Source of the DNA: Melastoma dodecandrum
Lineage: Eukaryota; Streptophyta; Magnoliopsida; Myrtales; Melastomataceae
Assembly (NCBI GenBank): GCA_029817715.1
Contig: JARUPY010000474.1
Location: 1,364,001-1,428,000, forward strand
DNA: 64,000 nucleotides
Direction of reading: 5' to 3'
Part shown: positions 49,062-62,396 of the stretch, piece after piece
Numbering within the stretch: the stretch's first letter is position 1
Layout of the letters: each line of letters starts with the position of its first letter
The notes under the pieces: generated by a model
Told to the model about the DNA's origin: nothing
The model's database searches: none
What the model saw: only the letters and a program-made list of their open reading frames with translations
Program-made: the position numbers and the translations under genes

Positions 49062-52000
49062 ATGAAGAGGCTCAAGGTTGTGCCGCCGAGTAATCGGAAG
49101 CCGAGGCTTTCCCATTTGTTGTTGATGTTAGGGGTCCTCTACTTGATCTTTATCACGTTTAAGTTCCCCTCGTTCTTGGAGATGGCTGCTTCCTTGAGTG
49201 GGGCTGATGGCGCTGGTGTCGCGTCCTCGGCGGATGATGCGGAGAGCGGGAGGGGGTTGAGGAATTCGGTCGGTGATGATTGGGGTAGGGCTGACGAGGG
49301 TGGGGATGATGTGTTGGTGGTGAAACCTCAGCCTAGGTATGGTAGGATAATGGAGCAAATCATGAGGAAGAAGGGTAATGGTACTGCAGCGACAGGGGAA
49401 TTCACCGGGTTGGAGAAGATGGCGGATGAAGCATGGAGTTTGGGGCTGAAGGCTTGGGAGGAGTTAAATAAGATCAATCCCAAGGACATTGGCCCTAGCA
49501 TGGTCGTCGAGGGGTCGCCTGAGTCTTGTCCTTCTTGGGTTTCGGCCAGCGGTGAGGACTTGGCTCACGGTGAACGGCTGATGTTTCTCCCTTGCGGGCT
49601 CGCAGCTGGTTCATCCATTACTATCGTGGGAACACCTCACCAGGCACATCAGGAATATGTTCCTCAACTTGCAAAGTTGAGAAATGGGGACGGCATGGTG
49701 TATGTATCACAGTTCATGGTGGAGTTGCAAGGTTTAAAGGCAGTGGATGGCGAGGAGCCTCCGAAAATATTGCACTTGAATCCTAGGCTACGAGGGGATT
49801 GGAGCCATCAGCCGGTTATTGAGCACAATACTTGTTACCGGATGCAATGGGGAACAGCTCAACGGTGTGATGGGTTGCCTTCCAAGAATGATGAAGACCA
49901 TCTAGGTAGATTTTAATATGATGATATGATCACTTCTTTTTTACAAATCCTTTCTGATTTTATTTGCTGATATGAACACTAAGTTAGAGCCTTATTGAAA
50001 TGTCTCAGTCTTTGCCAGATTATGCTATGTCTGGAGAACATATTGTTTGTTCTGGAAGATCAATTGCTTTCTGAGCATTATTAGTTCAGGGACTGTAAGA
50101 TGGGTCTACTGTAATCCTTATAAACAAAGTAGCTTAATTACAGTTGTACATCCCATTATCTTTTCCTAGTTGGTTTTAATTTTTCGGAGAAAGGTAAACT
50201 ATAAAGCAGGTCAGATGTATTGGGAACTGGTAATGGAGCTCAAAGCTTTCCATAAATGGCCAATCTCACGTTATACCTAATAGTGTTTTGGGTTACATCC
50301 TCCATGTAATCTGTGGTGAAAATACCAGGGTGGAAGAAGTAAGAAAAAAATCAAGATTTCAGAAGGATAATTGGAGTTAGTTTTTTGGGGAAATAATATT
50401 GCGGTATCTTATCATTAAGCAGGCGAGCAAATATCCTATTTTAGGCTTAGAGACAACTGGTTGAGCTGGTTAAAATTTTTGCTTTATGTGGACTTCAGTT
50501 TTTCGTTTGTTGAAGTTGTGGAATGTTGTTGCAGTTGATGGATATGGTAAATGTGAAAAATGGATGCGTAATGATGCTGCTGATACCAGAGAATCCAAGA
50601 CAGCAACATGGTTCGACTCCAAAGAATCCAAGACAGCATCATGGTTCAACAGGTTTATAGGTCGAGAACAGAAACCGGAGGTTACATGGCCTTTCCCTTT
50701 TGTTGAAGGCAGGCTATTCATTTTGACACTTCGCGCCGGTGTGGATGGGTATCATGTAAACGTTGGAGGGCGGCATGTATCTTCGTTCGCATATAGACCG
50801 GTATTTGGTGAAACCTTCTGGAAACTTTTTCTTTTTTACATTGAGGCTGTGCTCTCTCATGATAAGAGTTAGTTTAATGGTTCCAACAAGAAATAGTTGG
50901 GGATCCTTATGGGAATTTTCTTTTTCACCTTGAGGTGGTTCTCTCCCATCATAAGGGTTAGTTTAATGGTATCACTGAAAGGTGGTTGTGATTACTACCT
51001 CCAACATTGTGTAGAATGGTTGGTAGTTTGTGGTTTTTAGCTCAATATTTCTTAGCTCTTCTGGTTCATTTGTCAAAGGGATTTACTCTTGAAGACGCTA
51101 CTGGACTAGCCATTAAAGGAGACGTCGATGTTCATGAAGTTTATGCCACATCTCTTCCCACATCCCATCGAAGTTTCTCGCCTCAAAGAGTGTTGGAGTT
51201 GTCAGAGAAATGGAAAGCCAAGCCTTTACCGAAGCATCCAATAAAACTATTTGTTGGGATTCTTTCAGCAACTAATCACTTTGCGGAACGAATGGCTATC
51301 AGAAAGACATGGATGCAGTCAGCGGCTATCAAGTCTTCTGACGTAGTGGCTCGTTTTTTCGTTGCATTGGTAAGTCAGTGCATTCTGGGTATGACCAGCA
51401 TTTGGTTAAAAGAAAATCTGCTGACAGACTTAGTCTTGTGATTGCAATGCTTTTAACCAAACATCCCCGTCACGTCTTGGAGGGTATGGGGATGGTTGGT
51501 ATAGATTCATTTATGCATGCTTAGAAATGTACTGTGGTCTATATTTTGTTGCTTCCTTGTATTTTATCTTTGGTTTTGGTTGTCATGTTTTAGAACCCAA
51601 GGAAGGAGGTCAATGCAATGCTAAAGAAGGAGGCTGCATACTTTGGGGATATTGTTATTTTGCCATTCATGGATCGGTACGAGCTTGTGGTCCTGAAAAC
51701 GATCGCCATATGTGAATTTGGGGTATGTAGAAGCAGTCCAAATGTATCGGTTTGATCCCAAGAGATGCCTGTGTGTGTTGGATTTATGATAAGGAAATAT
51801 GATCTGATGTGTTCTGTGCAGGTTCAAAATGTAACAGCTTTGTATACAATGAAATGCGACGATGATACTTTTGTGAGGATAGATGCTGTCTTGAATGAAA
51901 TCGATGGGATATCTTCAAAGAAATCGCTTTATATGGGGAACCTCAACCTCCTGCATCGCCCACTCAGACGTGGGAAATGGGCTGTTACTTACGAGGTAAC

Positions 52001-52481
52001 CTATAGCTCTACATCTCTTGTTTGTGCACTTCGCTAAAATGTCTGTGGTCATCTTTTTCTTGACATTACATGACAGGAATGGCCTGAAGAAATCTATCCC
52101 CCATATGCCAATGGACCCGGATACATCATCTCAAACGACATCACCAGATTTATTACTTCTCAGCACACCAATCACGGCCTACGAGTTAGTACTTATCTGC
52201 CTTTTTTGTTGAACACTGTCCTTGTTCCATTCCCATGTTTCCATACAGACAGGATATTTTTGTTTGCTTGGCAGCTCTTCAAAATGGAGGACGTTAGCAT
52301 GGGAATCTGGGTTGAGCAGTTCAACAGCTCGACGCTGGTCCAGTATTCTCACAGCTGGAAATTCTGTCAGTACGGGTGCATGGAGGACTATTACACGGCG
52401 CATTACCAATCCCCAAGACAAATGATATGCCTATGGGACAAGTTAGCCCGGGGCCACGCTCAATGCTGCAACTTCAGATGA
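49062..52481 (+). CDS. GALT2: Hydroxyproline O-galactosyltransferase (GT31)
   Basis: Seven exons join in phase: 49062-49905, 50535-50800, 51079-51369, 51594-51722, 51822-51995, 52077-52184 and 52275-52481, giving 672 residues. It is a type II Golgi protein: short basic N-terminus, signal anchor at about 16-33, stem, a galectin domain (about 170-370, [16 protein letters not shown] and WGTAQRCDG), then the GT31 galactosyltransferase domain ([20 protein letters not shown], Asp-rich CDDDTF at 522-527, EDVSMG at 609-614). Such enzymes add the first galactose to hydroxyproline of arabinogalactan proteins. The sequence matches my memory of Arabidopsis GALT2 most closely (MKR start, VESCPS-like stem, CCNFR end). 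The ATG at 49062 gives the family's usual MKRLK start. No defect was seen. Confidence 0.93.
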
Positions 52482-53110
52482 CAGGCATTCTTCGACGATT
52501 GAACTTCACCTGCTTGCGGATACGGTAACCGTATATAACTCGCTTGTTTCCTTGATCCCTATTTTTTAATGGGGGCACATTAACAAAATATCTGTTTCAG
52601 AGATTGGCATTTGATATCTTTGTATATTCATCACAAGAAACCATCCAGTAGGGATTTTAGGGCCAATTGAATTGTTGATGCGAGTGTTATGGTAGCCGAG
52701 ATGTAACTGAAACATAACACCTAAAGATCATGTTACGGTGTTAGATGCATTCTTTAACATTCATTGCTGAAAAAGTGGAACTCAGTCGGGGATGAGTGGA
52801 ACCCATTCGGGGAGGTCGACTTGGTCTTGGGGAGATTGTGAAATATGCTAGACAGAAATTGTGGATTTCTAGTGTTATGTGTCAACCTTTTCCATGGGCA
52901 ATGGCCGGGAATCCACTGTTGCTGCTTTATGCAAGCATACTTAAGACTCTCAAGCAGGAAAGCTAGAAGATAAAGCGGCTGGATCCTGACAGTAAGTAAT
53001 GCTGGGGATGAGGAGACTCTCGACGGAGACTCGTTGTGAAAGATGCCGAAGTCATGCATAAACAAAAACACGAGAATCAGTCCTTCCTTATCGGCCAATT
53101 CCAACTAATT
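52482..53110. other. 3' flank of GALT2
   Basis: Contains the GALT2 3' UTR. A 116-codon minus-strand frame at 52754-53104 has no recognisable domain. Confidence 0.4.
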
Positions 53111-53425
53111 CTAGGAACTGCAATCTGTTTCCGTCCTCCACTTGTGATGGTCTGAAGATTTCGACTCCGGGTTCCCGATCAGGTACACTAATGTGTCCAA
53201 CTCCTCCGGCCCCTGTGCCGACTGACTGTTCTTGATCTCGACGATCTGCCTCAGCCCATCAATGCAGGCTCGGCCTCGTGCAAGGTCTTCCTCTAGCCCG
53301 TCCATTGTCTTCCTTAGATGCACAGCCTTACCGTGCGAATACTTGTATTTCCTCTTCGTCGATCTGTAACCGTCAAGCGACTCCAGCAGCTTCTCCGACA
53401 GCTCTTTGTTCCTCTCATGGGGCAA
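53111..53425 (-). CDS. Hypothetical coiled-coil frame
   Basis: A 104-codon minus-strand frame is rich in Glu, Lys and Leu with heptad-like spacing (ERNKELSEKLLESLDGYR, GLEEDLARGRACIDGLRQIV). The composition looks protein-like compared with surrounding AT-rich DNA, and GC content is higher. I do not recognise a family. It could be the last exon of a gene, a gene fragment, or chance; no start context or splice partner was settled. Confidence 0.25.
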   Translation of the reverse strand: MPHERNKELSEKLLESLDGYRSTKRKYKYSHGKAVHLRKTMDGLEEDLARGRACIDGLRQIVEIKNSQSAQGPEELDTLVYLIGNPESKSSDHHKWRTETDCSS

Positions 53426-56400
53426 TGTGTCGTCGAGTGGTCCATCCCCAACATTATTTTTCCAGGTTTGTGTTTTTAAAGCTCTTTAAATAATGTTCAG
53501 TTCAGACAGTAACGTGACTTGCCAGCTCTTTATATACGATAATATTTGTATCACCCGTATATGAACCCGTCCGTACATGTAAATAAGTAAGCCCCTCCCA
53601 AAAATTTTTATTCTTTAGGTTACTTAAAATTCTAAATATTTCTTTAGAATGTTTTTTTTTTTATGTTTTCCATTTCTTTCTATCTAGGGATAGCCGTCGT
53701 GAAAATATTTTCTTTTACATCTATCTAAACATTAAAAGCCTTAACCAAAACTTGGTGAACAGCGTGTTTTGGTTTTGGGACATGGTAAAGCTTGTAGCAT
53801 ATTTTCTAATGATGTAATTTATTTTAGCTATTGGTTATATATCATTTATTGTTTGTTGGTGATATTCGTAATTTTTTTTATATTCTCTTTTTACATGTTT
53901 GTGTATATTTTATTTTGGTTAGGTGGAATAATTAGGAGACAAAAATGATAGAGGATGAAATGATTTAATTCATAGTTCATACAAAGAAATTTAAATCCGT
54001 TGATAACAAATTACATTAATAAATTACTTGTAAATTACCACTATTTAATTTTTAGTAATATAATTTTGTTATTCTTTTTTTTGATTTTTTTTTCTTAATT
54101 ATAACATATTTTATAAGATATTATTATTTAAATATAAGTTTTTTTTACCTGTTTAAAAGGTTTAATAATTATATCAACTTTTATTGATAAGTAATTATAT
54201 CAACTTTGGTTGTGGATTTTTGACACGACTAAATAAACGGGTTGGAGCTTGTAATTAAAATTATAAGAGACTACACGAGATACAAATTTTCTGCCCTAAT
54301 TATATTCATTATTAGTACAATTCATAAGCTTTTGTCCGGGTTTTCCAATTAGTAAATTACTTAAACTGAGTGCTATTTCGTACTGTGTTTTTGACAAATC
54401 AAAAATATTTTTCTCAAATATTTTCTTACGTGGCTCATTAGTCATCAAATGACATTTCTAAAAATATTTTACACATCCCTTCACTTTTTCGGAATATACC
54501 TTATAATCATATTCCTTTCTTAAATGATTTTTTTAAAATCCCCCAAAAATATTAATAAATATTGAACATAGGATTTGAGTGCTTACCTGTTTTTAAATAA
54601 ATTTTAGGCTGTTTTATTTTAAAATACAGGAGGTGTGAGTGAGATATGTCAAAAATTCGAATCTCTCTCTCTCTCGTTCTTAAACAGTAAATATATGTGA
54701 CACATTTTGTAATTAATCATCATGATTCGTATTGATTTTATGAACAAAAATAAGGTATGAGTGGCTTCGATTCTTGCGGATATGCAACAGCGTGAGACAT
54801 CAGTTTTTGTCGAGGTCGAGGGTGGACCCAAAAAAACAAAATCTCTTCTTTATATTCCTCGTAACTTGAAGCTTCATCGACCAATCTATCTACCCTATCC
54901 ATCTATACATACATGTGCGTGTGTTAACCGTAAAAAAAAAAAAATACATTAAACCCTGAAACGAGGATAAAAAAAAAAAAAGATAGTTCAGTGATTCGTA
55001 AATCATGGACTAAAAATATCCCGACAGGATAAAGACAAGACGTTCCCTTTATTCACACATCATCGTCCGAGATTTAGGGTTCTACTCTTAATATTCATTT
55101 AGAAAATTCGGATATGCATTTGTCGCAGACATATGATTTGTGGGAGATCAATAACGCATTAGGAATAACCAAAGAAAATTGAGGGGGCATGTGAACGTCG
55201 CCATAGTCCGGGAGAAACCCTCACTTTTTGGTTGGAGTCTGGGGGGACACATGCTACGTTAACCCACTCATTCCACATCCAGCCTCGTTCGTGGCGGGGT
55301 CCTCGTCTTCCCTCCCTCTCTCGTGAGTGAGGTCGACCGACATCGTTCCTTGTCCGGACGTCCATTGCTCGAATGCTAAGCCCGGTGGCTCAGAAAGGTC
55401 CCCACTCAGCGGTCCCAACACGATTGAATCATAAATCAAACGATTGAATATCTTCTTATTCTTTCTTTCTTTCTTATCTGACATTGTCAAAAAGTGGAAC
55501 CATGAATGCATGTTTGTTTTCTTTAGGGAAGTAGAAGAAGAAGGAGAAAAAAGAGAAGTCTTATTATTGTTTTCTGGTTGATCCAAATTGCTGAGATATG
55601 ACATTTTCTTAAAAAAAAATTCAGTAAGTACATCCACAAAAGAAAAGAAGCAGCAGCAAATTGGACACTCTGTCTCATTTAATAATTTCCTTTAAGGAAT
55701 AAAAGTATTATTAGCTGTAAATTGAAATGTATTATTTATGACAATAGAAAAAGGTCTTCAGTCAAATTTTTAATGGACAAGTATTTGAATGAGAACCATC
55801 GATTAGTTCACTTTTTTCGAAAGTAATTAGAATTAGAAAGTGATAATTTCTCTAGATTAACTAAAAGAACATATCAACTCGTGGATTGATTGGAATGAGA
55901 AGATCACCATGTCATTTAATTCTTTGTCGATTTCAAAGGTAACAACTTTCTCTCACTTTTGTATCTGTTCAACTTTAGACAGAGGAAATCTCTCAGTTAA
56001 CCCTTGCGCCAAATATTTAGACAAATATTCTTGTTTTACCGATTTTAATGATCATTCAAATAAAACACAATAGACACGAACAAAATAGAGTACTGAGTGA
56101 AAAATAAACATGTTCTCTTTCAATAAGGTAGCTAAGGACAAAGACAAAATGTCGATCAATTATTCTCTCTATATATATATATTTTTTTTACGAGGACAAC
56201 AACACAAACCTCCGCACTTTTTTTGCTAGAAAATTCCTAGATGAACTTAGAAATCTCGTAATTAGTTGTTGTAATCCATTAAAATTCCTCTATTTGTGTC
56301 ATTTTCTTTTAACCACAACTTTTTTTCTTTTGAACCCAAAATAAACTCTCGCGACATGTTACGATTTTTCGTCATATCGGACAAAAAAAAATTTCTAAAC

Positions 56401-56740
56401 TTGTTTTTACGTGTGCGCCACCTCCTTTCGTTCATTATTTATCGTTTTTTTCTTAGGACATGTAGACATGTATATTCCTATGTGATGCCCCTTTAGTTTT
56501 CATCTTTCAAAAGAAACTCTCCTTTTTTTTTTTATTTCTGAACCGACAAATGATGATTCCGCGAGTCGTGGATCGTAATGCATCAATATAGTGCCGGACT
56601 CCAAAGAAACCCCACATAGTGTAATATAATGAGAATTGATGATGACAGGAGTTGAACTTTTGACTTCCCCATTATAATAAAAGTCTTTAACTAACTAAGC
56701 TAAACATATTTTTTTGTCTAACCTTTCGAAAGGCGGGTTT
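53426..56740. other. AT-rich intergenic DNA, no gene seen
   Basis: About 3.3 kb of strongly AT-rich sequence with A/T homopolymers and a CT microsatellite at about 54663-54676. A GC-richer island at 55170-55420 carries minus-strand frames (55159-55365 and 55254-55637) without known domains. Nothing further can be supported. Confidence 0.45.
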
Positions 56741-56967
56741 GGCGGGTTTTGAAAACCCGCCTCTTATTCATTTAGTTAAAGGGGCGTATTTTCAAAACCC
56801 GCCCCTTGTTCATTTGGTTAAAGGGGCGGGTTTTGAAAACGCGCCCCCCGTTAGGCACCCCTCCTTCACCCGACGAATGAATATTTTTGCTAAGTGTTTA
56901 GGGGGGCGGATTTTTTTAAAAACCCGCCCCTATGCATTTTAAGGGGTGCGTTGTCAAGACGTGCCTC
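56741..56967. repeat. Hairpin array 2: GGGGCGGGTTTT palindromes at about 40-bp period
   Basis: Palindromes of about 24-29 bp with arms GGGGCGGGTTTT / AAAACCCGCCCC start near 56741, 56781, 56823, 56902 and 56943. Spacing is 40, 42, 79 and 41 bp, i.e. a period of about 40 with one slot (around 56862) lacking a unit. Spacers are similar A/T-rich phrases such as TTATTCATTTAGTTAAA. The last unit is degenerate. Confidence 0.75.
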
Positions 56968-57091
56968 TTCGATGGTAAAACCGTATTTTACGAAACACGA
57001 ACCGTATTTCGCAAAAATTTTTTAAAACTAACCGTATTTCCGTACAAAACTCTACTTCTTCCACTAATAACATTTATGAATTCCTTTGTCA

Positions 57092-57093
<2 letters not shown>

Positions 57094-57142
<49 letters not shown>
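57094..57142. repeat. (TA)n microsatellite
   Basis: About 24 uninterrupted TA dinucleotides. Confidence 0.95.
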
Positions 57143-57147
<5 letters not shown>

Positions 57148-57639
57148 AATCCCGGTTTAGATAATTTCGCCCCAGGTAATATTCCAAAAAAAAAATTTAA
57201 TATATGACAAATAATAAAATTATTTTAGAAATTCGGTCCTTATTTATTTTTACGCCACATGTCATCCATGGTAATAGATGCAAGCAGCCTAAGGTGTTTT
57301 TGTATTTTACTTTTTTTTGTTTTAGGGGGAAATCGAAAGCTAAGGAAGGCATCTATCGATTTTAGAAAACATTAAATGCAGTTTCTCTGAATCGTACCAA
57401 CCCCAAACAGAATTCATTTCCAATTGATATCCCATCGGTCCCCCCAAAAAGTACTCCCTATGCATAATTGACTTGGATAACACTGTGTTTTAAAATGTTT
57501 TGAATTATTATTTTGTTTAATGTTATTATAAATGGTACATCTAGATGCATGCTTCCAATGTTTGTATGACCGTACTACTAGTTGAAAAAAAATTTATAAA
57601 ATACGATCATAATTTATTAAATTGGATATCGTACTTATT

Positions 57640-57960
57640 TCATGGTTGAGAATTACGATCTTAAGTTTACAAATAATATGTGGTTCCTAATTGCCACAAC
57701 AAGTGAGGACGGCCTATGTCGTGGTTGAGAATCGCGACATTATGGTGAGACGATCATCTCACATGAAAATGTTATTCGGAACTGTGACATTGACATCCCA
57801 GATAAAATTGTTATTCTGGATCGCGACATATGAATGCTTTTAACAATTTTGAGGTGATCGGAGGGAGGATTTTTTGATTCAGAACAATGTCACGATTTCC
57901 AACAACGATACTATATGACGCAGTTAGCGACCACGATAGTCACGAATTTTAACACATTCG
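57640..57960. repeat. Hairpin array 3: degenerate GTCGTGGTTGAGAATCGCGAC palindromes
   Basis: The clearest unit, at about 57717-57741, has arms ATGTCG / CGACAT around a GGTTGAGAAT centre. Related units lie near 57648-57672 (GGTTGAGAATTACGAT), 57768-57791 (GTTATTCGGAACTGTGACAT) and 57811-57834 (GTTATTCTGGATCGCGACAT), with reversed ones at about 57888-57950. Spacing is about 43-70 bp, less regular than in the other two arrays. Confidence 0.55.
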
Positions 57961-58198
57961 AAGCCCCTTCTTCGTTTCATCCGCAACCCTAAAGTAAAAA
58001 CATAGTGCCCGATTCCAACTCTCTCCGCTCCTCAATTCGGAACCCATCCCCGATTCCAACCTCCTTCCTCTTTCTTCTCCCGAATTCGACGCTCGTCCTC
58101 GATTCTAACTAATCTCCCTTCTTCTTCCTTAATATGTAGCTGTTTATGTTAGAGTTTGATATTAATGTGAACTATGCTCGAGTTTGATAATAGTGTGT

Positions 58199-58275
58199 GT
58201 TAGGGTTGTTTTGTTATATTACAGTGTATTATGTTAGGGTTGTTTTGTTATATTACAGGGTATTATGTTAGGGTT
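58199..58275. repeat. 34-bp tandem repeat, two and a part copies
   Basis: GTTAGGGTTGTTTTGTTATA-type unit of 34 bp at 58199-58232 and 58233-58266, then a partial third copy. Confidence 0.8.
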
Positions 58276-58509
58276 TGGTTTCAGTTTTTATATTAGTGTC
58301 AAATAGTTTATGATTTGTTTATGGTTATGATATATTCGTGTCAAGTAGGATAGTTTTGGTTTCTGGGTACGTTAGATCAGTATTTGTTAGTTTAGGTTTT
58401 GTTGTTTATTGTTAATGAAATATTGAGTTTTCTTGATTAATGCTTTCCTTTTAAATTTTAAATATCAAGTACTTCTGAACTTTAAGGTCGTCGCTCTTTT
58501 TTTTTTTTT

Positions 58510-61041
58510 GCCTAATTAATAATTCTATTTGGTACTATTTTTTTTTTCTGATCCATCCCGCCGTTTGAAATGCTTCCTATCTATACTCGTACTTAAGCCG
58601 TTATAACAAAACTAGCATCCGTTACCTCCTCTTGTGACGGAATCCGACGTGGAAACTCACTTGGCTTTAACGGCGTTAAAAAACATGGCATAATTAACAA
58701 TTCTATCATGTACTATTTTTTTTTCGATTCATCCTATCATTTGAAACGCTTCCTACCCATACCCGTACTTAAGCCGTTATCACAAAACTATCCTTCATTA
58801 CCTCCCCATGTAACGGAATGCGACGTGGCAGCTGTTCGCTCCGGAAGTGACCACGGACAAGCCGGACCTAAATACGTCGGAAATCTCTGGCATTACGATC
58901 TCAGGATTTGGAAGGGAATTGTTGACAAATTCACTCAAATGGAAAGAAGATATTCCATGAAGACTTGCAGCAATGGATACGTAATATATGTGCAATATTT
59001 TATTACCGTACATACGTAGGTCTAGCTTAGTATAAATAGTTGTTCTTAGGCATTGTATGCGGACACCTCTCTACAGACGAATATATTGTAATTTTTATCT
59101 TCAAGCACTTCAGCCATGTGCTCCTGCGTCTTTGCTTCTCTCCGAAGGTAACGTCGATGGCGTCCGTAAGTGCTTCTGATAACTCTATGAATATAGACTT
59201 ATTTGGGACTCTTAACGGGACTTTACATGGCTAGTTAGATGAGTTTATGTTAGAGTTTTACAAGTTTTTATCGTGTTTTTACTTCATTTTAGTTTTAAGT
59301 TACTTTTGTTATTTTATTAAATCTTGAGCTTATTTTGAGAGTAATTGGAACCTAGTTGATGCATCTTAAATTTGTTTTGATTTGATGTAGGTAAATGAAG
59401 AGAATCATAAGTTGGGCAAGTGAAAATTGGACGAAAATTGATAAAGTGCTGAAAAGTTACAGAGAGCAGAAGGACGCGTCCTTCAATCTAAAGGACGCGA
59501 CCGTGCGAAATCAATAGACTACAGAGAGCAGAAGGAAGCGTCCCTCAATCTCAAGGATGCAACCTTCAACAATCTACACAAGATCTCGCCAAATCACTTG
59601 ATTCCTTCATTATTACGATTTGAAGAGAGAGAAGGTGTCAATTAGTTACTATTTTTATTATTCTTAGGTTATTTTGGTATTTAATTATTTTCTTAGCCTT
59701 CTTAGGATCTTTGAGAATATTAGGAAATCTTTTAAGGGAACAATATATTCTCTAGGATAGCCTAAGGAAGATATAGAGTTTTTCATTGAGTTTGAGTTTT
59801 TTTTTAGACTTTGGCTCTTAGGAGAAAGGAGAGGTGCCGACTAGGGTTCAAGAGAAGATCCGGACGAGGCGACTACCGACCAGATCGGGAGATCGAGAGG
59901 GCGGTCGTTATCTATTTTCCTTGATTTTTATGTCGATGCTATTTTCTTCGATACTTTGGATGTTTTCTTATTTTAGCATGAACTAATTTTCTTATCAAGG
60001 GTGCTAAATTTGCGAGACTTGTCAAGGTGATTTTGAACGTGATTTATTTTATGTGAAAGTTTGGTGTTCTTTGATGTGCTTGCGTGTTTATGTTTCTGAA
60101 ATACGATTGGCGTCGGTTTCTAAAATAACTCGGATTACCTTAGCATCGGGAGGTGTAAGATTAATTCGAGAGGAAAATCAAAGAACAGGTTAATAGAAAC
60201 CGGAGTCCCTATCACAGTTGATATTAATTGGATTAACTATTGGGAGTAAATTAATAGAAACCATAGATAGGGATATCACGGTTAATGTTAATTGAATCGA
60301 ATGCTAGGAGTTAATTGAATATAGATCGTAGGGATACGTCTAATATATAGGAGAGCATGATTTAAATCCTCAGACAACTTTATCTAAACGTTCAATTGAT
60401 CCACGGCAAGTTAAGTAAATTTAGTTGCCCTAGGCTTTCTTATTGATATTTTCTCGTGATCCTTGCAGATTTTATTTTAGTAATTTTCATTTAATCCATC
60501 ATTTATTCGATTAGTCTAGATAATATTAGTGGTTTAATTAGTATTCAGGAACAATTAGTCCTTGTGGGAACGATATCTTAAGTGCTTTAATCGATTAGTG
60601 TGTATACTTGCGCAAAACACATTTTTAGCAGGACAGCTTCCGCTTAAGAGTGTTCGTCCGCTGTCTTTTGTCTCTCTTCATTCATACGGCGACCACACAT
60701 TCAATGAACCTCCGAGTACCAGTTGCTCGTAGTGTCAGAGATTTCCGACGTGTTTGGGTCCGGTTTGTTCGCGGTCACTTCCGGAGCGAACAACTACCAC
60801 GTCGGATTCCATTACAAGGGAAGGTAACGGAGGATAGTTTTTTGATAACGGCTTAAGTACGAGTATGGGTAGGAAGCGTTTTAAACGATAGGATAGATCG
60901 AAAAAAACGAAAATAGTACATGATAGAATTGTTAATTAGGCCGTGTTTCGGCTTAAGTACGAGTATGGGTAGGAAGCGTTTCAAACGATATGATGGATCG
61001 GAACAAACGAAAATAATATATGATAAAATTACAAATTAGGC
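58510..61041. mobile_element. Element with long (about 300-400 bp) inverted repeats, ends internally duplicated
   Basis: The left arm (58510 to about 58897) and the right arm (about 60720-61041) are inverted copies sharing GCTTCCTACCCATAC, CGTACTTAAGCCGTTAT, AACGGAATGCGACGTGG-type and GGAAGTGACC phrases, and run inward to CGTCGGAAATCTCTG. Each arm itself contains a direct duplication of the outer 100-180 bp. The outer ends read GCCTAATT and its complement. Between the arms are about 1.8 kb without a transposase, part of which looks like a later insert. No target duplication was settled, and the superfamily is unknown (MULE is possible because of the long arms). Confidence 0.6.
59248..60622. 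repeat. Possible LTR-like insert inside the long-inverted-repeat element
   Basis: Begins TGTTAGAGTTTTACAAG and ends near GCGCAAAACACA, with an internal 60-bp near-tandem repeat (ACAGAGAGCAGAAGGA-type, 59458-59560). The text near the 3' end resembles plant Gypsy LTR ends. I could not find a convincing target duplication, so limits and class are tentative. Confidence 0.35.
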
Positions 61042-61201
61042 CTTTTTTTAAATCATGACATAGATTCATTTATTGGTGTTTGCGAATGGGAGGGTGACTA
61101 ATTGTAAAGGAGTTAAGATGGAGGTCAAGTTAAGCGAATTAAGATAGATGATGATGTGAAATATGAGAAATTTAAAAGGGTTATTTTTCATGCTATGAAA
61201 T

Positions 61202-61930
61202 TACAGGAGGTTGTCTATTGGAGATATGTCACAGATATCAGTACATTTGTATGCTTCATTTGGAGTTAAATTTATTCTTTTGCTCATTTCTGATGATGTT
61301 GACGTTAGATTGTCATTTGAATTTGCCTCATCAAATGGTAAACAAATCAAAGAAGTGTATTTGCTTTTTGTTTGTTCTAGTTCAAGCAACGAAAGGAGGA
61401 CTTCATGTAGTGATGTAATAACATGCCGATTGTAAGAGTTAAAGTATATCACCTCGTAAATGAGATGGAGGCAGCAATGGTGAATGTAGCAGTCGAAAAG
61501 AATATTTGTGAGGGTAGGCATGTAGTGCAAGAGCATTTGATGCGTTTGTCGATGGAAGTAATTATAGAGATGATAATGACGAGGATAACTGTGTTATAAA
61601 TGTTATAATGTAATCTGATTATGATGTAAACATTGATGAGGAGATGTTTAACGATATTGATGGGAGAGACAATGAGTATGGTGTGAACGACGAGTTTGAG
61701 ATCTGAGTGAATGATACTAGTTCGTCTACGAAACGGTCGAAGAAATCGCTACCTTTTTATCGAAACGGTAGCAATACTGGGAAAATTATTTTTTATGATG
61801 AAGAGAATGAATTTATCACAAATGATATCGACTTTCTTATGGAATTTCGCAAAGGGATGGCTTTCAAACACAAACAATTATCATATTCCAACGATCAATT
61901 CATTTCATATAAGAAATTATTAAAATTATG
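61202..61930 (+). pseudogene. MULE transposase N-terminal remnant
   Basis: Plus-strand frames give GDMSQISVHLYASFGVKFIL, DDVDVRLSFEFASSNGKQI and EVYLLFVCSSSSNE. This resembles the PB1-like N-terminal region of MuDR-type transposases (a structured start, a DVDxxLxFE stretch, then a Ser-rich linker). Acidic low-complexity sequence follows (NIDEEMFNDIDGRDNEYGV) with stops and shifts. The catalytic core is not seen nearby. Confidence 0.5.
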
Positions 61931-62396
61931 AAATTATGAGTCATATAAGAGGAAGCTGGGGAATCAACTTGGAGAAGCTCCCACCATCCAACGTCAGGCT
62001 AACGGTGAGGTGACCTTTGGAAATCAAAGTGGGGCTCATCATATGCATTCCAGATTTTTGGAAAACTGTTCAACATGTTGTTAAGGCGTCCGTAGATACA
62101 TCTAGCTGGGCCAGGTGAACTCAATTTTCCCCCCACAGAATGAACAAATGATTGACAATATTCGTTACTGTTCGCTGCAGGCGAGACTCCTGGGTATACA
62201 GACATACCTGGACAACAAGAACTCAGAATTCCTCCGTAGAAATTCGAATCAAGACAACGTTGCTAGTGGTGATGATTTTTTACGCTTTTTCCTGTAAGGG
62301 AAAATATTCAAAGATTTGGTAAAGATTCGGTAAAACCTTTAGGGGGAAGAAGCAAGTGAGACCTTCAACGACCTCACAACGATTGCAAGGACGGCG

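Noticed and set aside
55254..55637. 127-codon minus-strand frame
   Set aside because: Overlaps another frame of similar length on the same strand and has no domain. It starts in A/T-rich low-complexity sequence, so coding potential is unproven.
57094..57142. TA run as a possible origin or structural element
   Set aside because: Ordinary long TA microsatellite, common in plant intergenic DNA.
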